Of a stretch of DNA of 64,000 nt, positions 50,260-57,454 are shown piece after piece. The number at the start of each line of letters is the position of its first letter. The first letter of the stretch is position 1. Origin of the DNA: Antarctobacter sediminis. Lineage in GTDB: Bacteria; Pseudomonadota; Alphaproteobacteria; Rhodobacterales; Rhodobacteraceae. The stretch spans positions 620,001-684,000 of the forward strand of contig NZ_JAHUZG010000001.1 of assembly GCF_019218285.1 (NCBI RefSeq), read 5' to 3'. The notes under the pieces were generated by a model. The model saw only the letters and a list, made by a program, of their open reading frames with translations. It had not been told where the DNA came from and searched no databases. The position numbers and the translations under genes were made by a program.

Positions 50260-50856
50260 TCAGGCAGCCGCCTGCCCGCGGGGCCGCAAATACCAGTACC
50301 ATACCCGATAGGCCTCCAGTGCGATCAAAGGCCCGAAATGCACCAGCGCCGCCGCAGGATGCCCCCAGTCGTGCAGCGCCGCCCAATGAACAAGGGTCAG
50401 GGCCGCCGCCGGATAGGTCCAGCGTTGCAGTGCCTTCCATGCCGGACCCATTTTTCGGACGAAATAATCCATAGAGGTCACCGCAAGCGGAATAAAAATC
50501 ACAAAGGCCAGCCATCCCGTCCAGATGTAAAGCCGCGGCAAGTCGGTCAGGACACGGTCCAGAACGGCCTTGTCGATCAAATAAAACACCGTGTGTGCCA
50601 GAGCATAGACAAAGGCCGCCACACCGAAATACCGCCGGTTCCGTTTCAGCCAGCGCGGCCCACGCCAACCTTTGAAAACCAGCATCAGGGGCGATGCCAA
50701 CATGGCAACAATCATGAACCGTGCGGCGAACTCGCCGGTCGGATGCACAAGGATGTGATAGATGGATGGGTTCGTGCTGCCCACCAATTCAAAGGCCATA
50801 CCGAAACCGGGCAGGGCAAGGACAAGCCACAACCAATAGGGAGACAGGCGGGACAT
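50260..50856 (-). CDS. msrQ: Ferric-reductase-like haem membrane protein (MsrQ/YedZ-type)
   Basis: This 198-residue inner-membrane protein has about six hydrophobic segments and the conserved haem-ligand His residues of the ferric reductase-like domain (ILVHPTGEFAARFMI, YGLAHTVFYL-type His at AFVYALAHTVFYLIDKAVL, and ALTLVHWAALHDWGH). MsrQ passes electrons from the quinone pool to the periplasmic methionine sulfoxide reductase MsrP. No msrP is adjacent, which is unusual, so a separate msrP or another electron acceptor is possible. GGAGAG precedes the ATG at 50856. Confidence 0.8.
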   Translation of the reverse strand: MSRLSPYWLWLVLALPGFGMAFELVGSTNPSIYHILVHPTGEFAARFMIVAMLASPLMLVFKGWRGPRWLKRNRRYFGVAAFVYALAHTVFYLIDKAVLDRVLTDLPRLYIWTGWLAFVIFIPLAVTSMDYFVRKMGPAWKALQRWTYPAAALTLVHWAALHDWGHPAAALVHFGPLIALEAYRVWYWYLRPRGQAAA

Positions 50857-50922
50857 GGGACTCTCCGTCGAAATTGCTCCCCTCTGATACGCCGCCATCG
50901 CAACATCACGTCGCTGGACATG

Positions 50923-50952
50923 AAAAAAACGCGCCCCGTTACAGAGCGCGTT
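50923..50952 (-). terminator. Intrinsic terminator of fumC
   Basis: On the minus strand a 7-bp stem (AACGCGC with GCGCGTT, 11-base loop) is followed by a run of seven T at 50929-50923. It lies about 90 bases past the fumC stop. Confidence 0.8.
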
Positions 50953-50957
50953 CCATG

Positions 50958-51015
50958 TTTCTTCTGTCCAAAAATATCCCGGGGAGCGCGAGGGGCTGGC
51001 CCCTCGCATTTTTTG
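50958..51015. repeat. Dispersed intergenic repeat, copy 1
   Basis: The unit has a conserved box CAAAAATATCCCGGGGAG (50969-50986) followed by a hairpin GCGAGGGG-CTGG-CCCCTCGC (50988-51007) and a T-run. A second copy with the same box-plus-GC-hairpin plan is at 63667-63735. Similar units are, as I recall, common in intergenic regions of Rhodobacterales. Confidence 0.6.
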
Positions 51016-51040
51016 TGCCGCGCCTGTGGCGCGAGAAACC

Positions 51041-52435
51041 TCAGCCCTTGGGGCCGATCATCTGCTCGGGGCGGACCACGGCGTCAAAAGTCTCGGCATC
51101 CACGAATCCAAGGGCAATGGCCTCTTCCTTCAGCGTGGTGCCGTTCTTATGCGCGGTCTTGGCAACCTTGGTGGCATTGTCATAGCCAATGGTCGGTGCC
51201 AGCGCGGTCACAAGCATCAGCGATTCCTGCATCAGTTTCTGGATGCGAGGCTTGTTTGCCTCGATGCCCAGCAGCATCCGCTCGGTAAAGCTGTCGGCCA
51301 CGTCGCCCAGCAACTGCATGCTTTGCAGCAGGTTGTAGCTCATCATCGGGTTGTAGACGTTCAGTTCGAAATGGCCCTGGCTGCCGGCGAATTTCATCGC
51401 GGCGTCATTGCCCATCACATGGGCGGCCACCTGGGTCATGGCCTCTGCCTGCGTCGGGTTTACCTTGCCCGGCATGATGGATGAGCCGGGCTCGTTTTCC
51501 GGCAGGATCAGTTCGCCCAGACCTGACCGCGGGCCGGAACCCAGAAAACGGATGTCATTGGCGATCTTGTACATGCTGCCCGCCACCGTAGCGAGCGCAC
51601 CGGACATAAAGACCATGGCATCATGCGCCGAAAGCGCCTCGAACTTGTTGGGCGCGGTGACGAAGGGCAGGCCGGTGATCTCTGCCATGTTGGCGGCAAC
51701 GGCCTTGTCCCAGCCCACCTGCGTGTTCAGCCCGGTGCCGACGGCAGTACCGCCCTGCGCCAGTTCATAGATACCGGGCAGCGCCGCTTCGATCCGGGTG
51801 ATGCCCTGCCGGATCATATGCGCATAGCCGGAAAACTCCTGACCAAGGGTCAGCGGCGTTGCGTCCTGCGTGTGGGTGCGGCCGATCTTGATGATGTCCT
51901 TGAACTCTTCAGCCTTCTGCTCCAGCCCAGCCAAAAGCTTGTTCAACCCCGGCAGCAACACGTCGCGCACGGTCATTGCGGCGGCGATATGCATGGCCGT
52001 GGGGAAGGTGTCGTTGGACGACTGGCCCATGTTGCAGTGATCGTTCGGGTGCACCGGATCCTTGGAACCGATCACGCCGCCGAGGATTTCGATCGCACGG
52101 TTGGCGATCACCTCGTTCGAGTTCATGTTCGACTGGGTGCCGGACCCGGTCTGCCAGACCACCAGCGGAAAGTTGTCGTCGAACTTGCCGTCGACCACTT
52201 CGCCAGCCGCTTCGATGATCGCATCGGCGATCCGGGCCTCAAGGTTGCCGGTCGCCTTGTTCTGCATGGCGCAGGCCTTCTTGATCACGCCAAGCGCGCG
52301 CACGATGGCCACAGGCTGTTTTTCCCAACCGATCGGGAAGTTCATGATCGAACGTTGGGTCTGGGCGCCCCAATACTTGTCGGCGGGAACTTCGAGCGGG
52401 CCGAAGCTGTCGGATTCGGTGCGGGTCGCGGTCAT
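51041..52435 (-). CDS. fumC: Class II fumarate hydratase
   Basis: This 464-residue iron-independent fumarase interconverts fumarate and malate in the TCA cycle. It has the family hallmarks: [26 protein letters not shown] at the N-terminus, [62 protein letters not shown], and the SS loop [17 protein letters not shown] at about 318-330 with the catalytic Ser and the Lys/Asn pair. AGGAGG precedes the ATG. It stands in the same direction as the MsrQ-like gene downstream, with a terminator between. Confidence 0.97.
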   Translation of the reverse strand: MTATRTESDSFGPLEVPADKYWGAQTQRSIMNFPIGWEKQPVAIVRALGVIKKACAMQNKATGNLEARIADAIIEAAGEVVDGKFDDNFPLVVWQTGSGTQSNMNSNEVIANRAIEILGGVIGSKDPVHPNDHCNMGQSSNDTFPTAMHIAAAMTVRDVLLPGLNKLLAGLEQKAEEFKDIIKIGRTHTQDATPLTLGQEFSGYAHMIRQGITRIEAALPGIYELAQGGTAVGTGLNTQVGWDKAVAANMAEITGLPFVTAPNKFEALSAHDAMVFMSGALATVAGSMYKIANDIRFLGSGPRSGLGELILPENEPGSSIMPGKVNPTQAEAMTQVAAHVMGNDAAMKFAGSQGHFELNVYNPMMSYNLLQSMQLLGDVADSFTERMLLGIEANKPRIQKLMQESLMLVTALAPTIGYDNATKVAKTAHKNGTTLKEEAIALGFVDAETFDAVVRPEQMIGPKG

Positions 52436-52543
52436 GGCATGCCTCCTTCACGAGTTGCCTTCTCATACCCCAGAAGCGGCGAAAGACAAGGCGGCATACC
52501 ACGGGATACCGTTAACATGCGTCAGAATGCCAAGGCTGCGGTG

Positions 52544-53011
52544 TTATTTCCGGAACCGATCCAGACTGACGACCTCTGCATCGTGATGCACCTCTTCTTC
52601 CGGACCGTCGGGACCGGGGCCTTCGGGCGGGGTCGGATCGTCGTCTTCTTCGTCTTCATCCTGGGATTCAAACCGCAGGCCGAATTCGACCGAAGGATCG
52701 ACAAAGGTTTTGATCGCGTCATAGGGAATATACAGACGCTCCGGCGCATCACCAAAGTTCAGCGTGACCGCGAAACCATCGTCACCCACGTCCAGATCGT
52801 CATACCAATGCTGCATGACGACGGTCATTTCCTCGGGATAGCGGTCGGACAGCCAATCGGCCAGTTCCGCATCGGGATGGCCGGTGTCGAAGGTGATGAA
52901 GAAATGATGCTCTCCGGGCAGCCCGTCACGCTGCACGTCCTCCAGTACCTGCTGGATCAACCCGCGCATGGCGCGGTGCATGAGCTTGCCGTAATCAATG
53001 CCTTCGGACAT
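52544..53011 (-). CDS. sspB: SspB-like ClpXP adaptor (alpha type)
   Basis: This 155-residue protein has the SspB fold (IDYGKLMHRAMRGLIQQVLEDVQRDGLPGEHHFFITFDTGHPDAELADWLSDRYPEEMTVVMQHWYDDLDVGDDGFAVTLNFGDAPERLYIPYDAIKTFVDPSVEFGLRF). It then has an acidic flexible linker (EDEEDDDPTPPEGPGPDGPEEE) and a short C-terminal motif (AEVVSLDRFRK) that docks on ClpX. It delivers ssrA-tagged proteins made by tmRNA to ClpXP for degradation. The ssrA locus is at 56157-56460 in the same window. AAGGA precedes the ATG. Confidence 0.93.
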   Translation of the reverse strand: MSEGIDYGKLMHRAMRGLIQQVLEDVQRDGLPGEHHFFITFDTGHPDAELADWLSDRYPEEMTVVMQHWYDDLDVGDDGFAVTLNFGDAPERLYIPYDAIKTFVDPSVEFGLRFESQDEDEEDDDPTPPEGPGPDGPEEEVHHDAEVVSLDRFRK

Positions 53012-53075
53012 ATTGGGATCCTTCTGCGCGTAGCCTCAGCATATTGCTTTTGACGTGGAACGAAAGGGGCGATTG

Positions 53076-54323
53076 TCAGAGTTGTGACAGGCCCCAGCCC
53101 AACGCCGCACAAAGTGCCAGTGTCACCGGAATGCCGCGCCGCCCGGCAAAGATCAACAGTGCCGCCAGCCCGATCAGAGGCAGCACCTGCCAACGCAGTG
53201 ACCCGAGGACCGGCAGGTCCAGCGACAGAGGCCCGACAGTAACCGGCAACAGCTTGGCAAACAGCACGTGCAGCGCGAACCACAGGGACAGGTTCAGAAT
53301 CACGCCGACCACCGCAGCGGTGATTCCGGACAGGGCCGATTGCAGGCGCGGGCGCGCCAGCAGGTTTTCGACGTAAGGTGCCCCGGCAAAAATCCACAAG
53401 AAGCAAGGCACGAAGGTCATCCACAATGTCAGAGCACCGGCCGCGATGGCCAGACCCGGCCCGCCTTGCACGTGTCCGGTCAGCTGGCCCACGAATTGCG
53501 TCACTAGGATCAGCGGGCCGGGGGTGGTTTCCGCAAGCCCCAATGCATCGACCATCTGTGCCGCATCCAGCCAGCCACGGGTTTCGACCACCTCTTGTGC
53601 CATGTAGGCCAGTACCGCGTAGGCTCCGCCGAATGTCACGACCGCCAGCTTGGCGAAAAAGGCCGCAAGGTCGAACAACAGGGTCTGACCGGTGATCCAC
53701 AATAGCGGCAAGGGCAGCAACCAGAGCACCGCCCAAAGGATGATCGTAACCGGAGAGGTCCGCCGCCTGTCCGGTTCCGGTGGCGGTGCTTCGCTGCCCT
53801 GCGCGCGCAGGGCGCCCCAAAGCGCAGCAAGCGCGATGATCAACGGGAAGGGCAGACCCAGAGCGTAGATCCCAAGAAAGGACAATCCGGCCACAATGTA
53901 TTCGCCGCGGCCCTTCAGCGCTTTTTGCGAAAGCTTTACCAAAGCCTGCGCCACGATCACCACGACACAGGCCTTGACCCCCATCAACAGGGCCTCTGTT
54001 TCGGGACGGGCGCCGAATTGTGCATATAGCAGCGCCAGCACCATGATCACCAACGCACCGGGCAGAACGAACAAACCGCCCGCGATCAGACCGCCCGGTA
54101 CCCCGCGCAGACGCCACCCGGTGTAGGTGGCCAGTTGCATCGCCTCGGGACCGGGCAGCAACATGCAGAAACTCAGCGCCCGCAGGAATTGCTGCTCGGT
54201 CAGCCATGGCCGCTCTTCGACCAGTTCGCGGTGCATCAACGCGATCTGCGCAGCAGGACCACCGAAAGAAAGCAGACCGATCCGCCCGAAAACACGGATC
54301 AATTCGCCGATGCTTGCCGTCAT
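53076..54323 (-). CDS. chrA: Chromate efflux transporter (ChrA, long form)
   Basis: This 415-residue membrane protein is a fused two-domain CHR transporter. Both halves carry the family motif: FGRIGLLSFGGPAAQIALMHRELVEERPWLTEQQFLRALSFCMLLPGPEAMQLATYTG near the N-terminus, and the second copy AKLAVVTFGGAYAVLAYMAQEVVETRGWLDAAQMVDALGLAETTPGPLILVTQFVGQLTGH. It exports chromate by sulfate-coupled or proton-motive antiport. The ATG at 54323 is the best start, with GGTGGGCGG upstream. It is convergent with nothing and divergent from the halogenase gene. Confidence 0.9.
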   Translation of the reverse strand: MTASIGELIRVFGRIGLLSFGGPAAQIALMHRELVEERPWLTEQQFLRALSFCMLLPGPEAMQLATYTGWRLRGVPGGLIAGGLFVLPGALVIMVLALLYAQFGARPETEALLMGVKACVVVIVAQALVKLSQKALKGRGEYIVAGLSFLGIYALGLPFPLIIALAALWGALRAQGSEAPPPEPDRRRTSPVTIILWAVLWLLPLPLLWITGQTLLFDLAAFFAKLAVVTFGGAYAVLAYMAQEVVETRGWLDAAQMVDALGLAETTPGPLILVTQFVGQLTGHVQGGPGLAIAAGALTLWMTFVPCFLWIFAGAPYVENLLARPRLQSALSGITAAVVGVILNLSLWFALHVLFAKLLPVTVGPLSLDLPVLGSLRWQVLPLIGLAALLIFAGRRGIPVTLALCAALGWGLSQL

Positions 54324-54488
54324 GATCCGCCCACCTTTGTCGCCCGTCACGCAGGCGTTCCGTTGTCGGTGTCATAGCCAGTCCGCATCGGACGGTACAG
54401 GCCCGCAGGCCGCAAAGAACCGCGCCAGGGACTTGCTTGCCGTTGGGTCACCTGTAACACTGATGCAAAACCCGGGGGACAGCACGAC

Positions 54489-56132
54489 ATGCCGGATTTC
54501 ATCACCAAGGTCACCATCGTTGGCGGCGGCACGGCAGGCTGGATGTCGGCGCTGATCCTGTCCTCTCTGCTGAGCCGAAACCCTGAAACCGGCGAAAAGA
54601 TCGAAATCACGCTGATCGAGTCCCCGGATATTCCCACTGTCGGCGTTGGCGAGGCCACGGTGCCGGGCATGCCGCGCACCCTGCGCGAGGCCGGAATCTC
54701 AGAAGAGCGGTTTATGAAAACCTGCAACGCCTCGTTCAAGCTGGGCGTGATGTTCGACAACTGGAACCAGCACCCTGACGGCACGCCGATCCGATTTGCC
54801 ACGCCCTTCGAACGTCCGCCGACGATCCGGGGCGTCGACATGGCCCGCTATTTCCTGCGCTACGGGGCAGGTGACCTTGAATATCTGCACCTTGTCGCGC
54901 CCAGCCTCGACCTGCGCGAACGGATGCGCGGGCCGAGGCCGTTCCGTGCTTCGGAATACAACAACGATGTCGGTTTCGCCTATCACCTCGACGCAGGGCT
55001 TTTCGCAAAGATGATGCAAGAGGCCTGTACCGAACGGGGCGTCATTCACGTGATGGACAACCTCCGCAATGTGGAACTGAACGAGGACGGATTTGTTGCC
55101 GCGCTGCATCTGGAAAAGACCGGGCGGCAAGAGGTGGAACTGGTGCTTGATTGCACAGGATTCCGCGGCCTCATCATCAATCAGGCCCTAGGAGGGGAAT
55201 TCGTCAGCTATTCCAAGTACCTTGCCAATGATCGCGCCATGGCGGTGCAGGTCCAGCATCCGAACCACCTGATCGAACCGATGACCCGGTCCACGGCCTT
55301 GGGCGCCGGTTGGACGTGGCGGGTGCCGCTGTATAACCGGATCGGCACCGGATATGTCTATTCCAGTGCCCATCGCACCGACGAAGAAGCACGCGCCGAA
55401 TTCCTTGAATGGCTGGGACCGTTGGGCAAAGGGGCCGAACCGCGTGTGATCCCCATGCGGATCGGCCGCAACAAAGAGCAATGGGTCAAGAACTGTGTTG
55501 CGGTCGGCCTGTCGTCGGGGTTCATCGAACCTCTGGAATCCACCGCGATCCACATGATCGAGATGACGGCCCGGATGCTGGCGACCTACTTCCCGGACAA
55601 AAGCTATGACCCCGCCCTGCGCGGGCGTTTCAACAAGCAGATGCGCAAGATGTACGACGAAGTACGCGATTTCATCTGTTTTCACTATGCTCTGGGAAAC
55701 CGGACGGACAGCCCATACTGGATCGATGCCCGCGAGGCTCTGGAAACGCCCGACAGCCTTGCCGAGAACCTCGACCTATGGCGGCACGTTCTGCCAGGCC
55801 CCTATGATCTGGAGTTCTCAAGCCTGTTTTCGCATTACCTTTATCAGGCCGTTCTGGTTGGCAAACGGGTCTATGAAACCGACTATGCCGCCCCGAATTT
55901 CAATCGGGGTATCGAACTGGATGAAAATGCATGGTGGGATTACGTCGCCCAGATGCGCGCGCGGTTTGACGGTTTCATTGAACGTGCCGCCGATCACCGC
56001 CTGTTGCTTCGGGACATGCGGGGCGATCTGACCCGGCGCGAGATCCGGCACATCGAGCGCGGCGAACTGGATCCCGCAACGCTCTACGCCGGAGCGCAGA
56101 CGCAACCAGCCAGCGCCAGCAGCCTGCTATAA
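54489..56132 (+). CDS. Flavin-dependent tryptophan halogenase family protein
   Basis: This 547-residue protein has the FAD-binding GGGTAGW at about 12-18, GVGEATVPG (52-60), the halide-delivery Lys at about 84 (ASFKLGVMFDNW), WTWRVP at about 275-280 (the WxWxIP halogenase signature, with V for I), and the catalytic Glu in FIEPLESTAIHM (about 350). All catalytic elements are present, so it should make HOCl or HOBr-type intermediate from FADH2, oxygen and halide. The substrate may be free or peptidyl tryptophan or another indole. No NRPS, PKS, or flavin reductase gene is adjacent, so it is a stand-alone halogenase. GGGGGA precedes the ATG at 54489. Confidence 0.88.
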   Translation: MPDFITKVTIVGGGTAGWMSALILSSLLSRNPETGEKIEITLIESPDIPTVGVGEATVPGMPRTLREAGISEERFMKTCNASFKLGVMFDNWNQHPDGTPIRFATPFERPPTIRGVDMARYFLRYGAGDLEYLHLVAPSLDLRERMRGPRPFRASEYNNDVGFAYHLDAGLFAKMMQEACTERGVIHVMDNLRNVELNEDGFVAALHLEKTGRQEVELVLDCTGFRGLIINQALGGEFVSYSKYLANDRAMAVQVQHPNHLIEPMTRSTALGAGWTWRVPLYNRIGTGYVYSSAHRTDEEARAEFLEWLGPLGKGAEPRVIPMRIGRNKEQWVKNCVAVGLSSGFIEPLESTAIHMIEMTARMLATYFPDKSYDPALRGRFNKQMRKMYDEVRDFICFHYALGNRTDSPYWIDAREALETPDSLAENLDLWRHVLPGPYDLEFSSLFSHYLYQAVLVGKRVYETDYAAPNFNRGIELDENAWWDYVAQMRARFDGFIERAADHRLLLRDMRGDLTRREIRHIERGELDPATLYAGAQTQPASASSLL

Positions 56133-56156
56133 TGGTATCTGGTAATTGATTGAAAG

Positions 56157-56460
56157 TGCAGGCTTCTGTTGCCAGGTGCCTGCGAACCCCGCCTTACGCT
56201 GCTAGGCGCAAGGGCTTAGATTTCGGTATTTCTAACTGCTTACGCAGCCAGAGCAACCGGAGCACGATTGTTGTTGGCAATTGTACTTAGCGAACCGATA
56301 ACGGTGGTATCTCACCGGGACAAAGCTACATCTTTACGCGTTCGTCGATCCTGTTTCGGCCCCATGATCCCCCAACAAAGGATATATGGTGGAGCCGCCG
56401 GGTACCGCCCCCGGGTCCGATCCGTTTATTACATGCGCGTTTATGCCCATAGTTCCCGAG
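56157..56460 (-). ncRNA. ssrA: Two-piece permuted transfer-messenger RNA
   Basis: The 430-base gap after the halogenase gene is filled on the minus strand by a circularly permuted tmRNA. The acceptor piece comes first and ends with ACCA at 56390-56387, preceded by CGGCTCC (56397-56391) and a 5-bp T-stem with 7-base loop GGCGGTA. A spacer of 23 bases (56386-56364) is removed. The coding piece starts at 56363 with GGGGCCG, which pairs fully with CGGCTCC and gives the G3-U70 alanine identity pair. The tag frame at 56278-56240 reads GCC AAC AAC AAT CGT ... TAA, that is ANNNRAPVALAA, plus the Ala carried by the RNA. It rescues stalled ribosomes with SmpB. The outer ends are approximate. Confidence 0.93.
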
Positions 56461-56471
56461 GGAACGAACCG

Positions 56472-56499
56472 AATATAGGCAGTTGTTCGGCCATTGCAA
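56472..56499 (-). promoter_or_regulatory. Probable promoter of ssrA
   Basis: On the minus strand TTGCAA (56499-56494) and TATATT (56477-56472) are 16 bases apart and would start transcription near 56465, just before the acceptor piece. Confidence 0.55.
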
Positions 56500-56561
56500 A
56501 GAGGCAGTTCACCGTCTGCGGGCCATCGGGCCCAGATTTTTTGTTCTCGCGTGGCGAAAAT

Positions 56562-57452
56562 TCAGCTGAGCCGCCGAAGATAGCGCGTGGTGAACCGGCG
56601 ATACCCGCGTTCCGTTTCTTTCAGATGGGGTGAAAGATAACGGTGCAATTCGGGCAGTTTGTGGAACGGTACAGTCGGAAAACTGTGGTGTTCCGCATGA
56701 TAGGGCATGTTCCACGCCAGCCACCGGATGATCCGGTTGGTAAAGGTCGTGCGCGTGTTTTCCAACATGTTCGCCACGTAGGGGCAAAACCCATGTTCGG
56801 CCAAAAGATACAGTCGCAAAAAGGGTTGCCCCAGCGCCATCGGAATCAGCCAGACCCAAAGCAAAAACGCACTGCCGCTGGCAAGGCTCGCCAAACTTGC
56901 GATCGCGTAGATGGCCAACATGATACGCGCTTCACGCCGGACATCCGCGCGACGGGCCTTTGGCACAAAACCATCAGTGCATCTGTAAAAGGCATTGAGG
57001 ATGACACCTCGCAGCGATGCGATCCAGACCGGCACCCCGGAGACGTGCAAAACCCATTGCGGCAAGGTCTCGGGCTTGGCGCTGGCCAGTTCCGGATCGC
57101 GTTTCGGATCTTGGGTGTAGCGATGATGGGCGAAATGGAACCAACGAAACCAGACCGGCGGCAAAAACAGGACCAGGCCACAAAAAGCGCCGGCCCAACG
57201 GTTCAGCCATGTGGTTCGGAACGGCGTATCATGCACGGTCTCATGCAGCAGCGTGAACAGAAAGACCAACAACACTCCCTGCGGAAGCAACAAAAGGGGC
57301 CACCCCGGAACACCGATCGCGATCAGGCCACCAAGCGTCAGGATGCCCCCCAGATGCCCGGCCAAATGCCACAAGCCCGGAGCATCGCTGCGCTCTGTCA
57401 GCGCGGAACGCGCTTGTGGCGAGAGCGCCGACAGGGCCTCACGATGGTCCAC
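56562..57452 (-). CDS. Fatty acid desaturase family membrane protein
   Basis: This 296-residue diiron membrane enzyme has the three His boxes: HETVH at 70-74, HFAHH at 106-110, and HAEHH at about 252-256. About four hydrophobic segments surround them. Desaturases of this size act on acyl lipids, carotenoids or, in the related CrtW/alkane branch, on terpenoids; the exact substrate is not readable. Its GTG start lies two bases after the SbcC-like stop codon, so it is translated with the DNA repair pair, an odd partnership. Downstream of it is ssrA. Confidence 0.82.
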   Translation of the reverse strand: MDHREALSALSPQARSALTERSDAPGLWHLAGHLGGILTLGGLIAIGVPGWPLLLLPQGVLLVFLFTLLHETVHDTPFRTTWLNRWAGAFCGLVLFLPPVWFRWFHFAHHRYTQDPKRDPELASAKPETLPQWVLHVSGVPVWIASLRGVILNAFYRCTDGFVPKARRADVRREARIMLAIYAIASLASLASGSAFLLWVWLIPMALGQPFLRLYLLAEHGFCPYVANMLENTRTTFTNRIIRWLAWNMPYHAEHHSFPTVPFHKLPELHRYLSPHLKETERGYRRFTTRYLRRLS

Positions 57453-57454
57453 CG

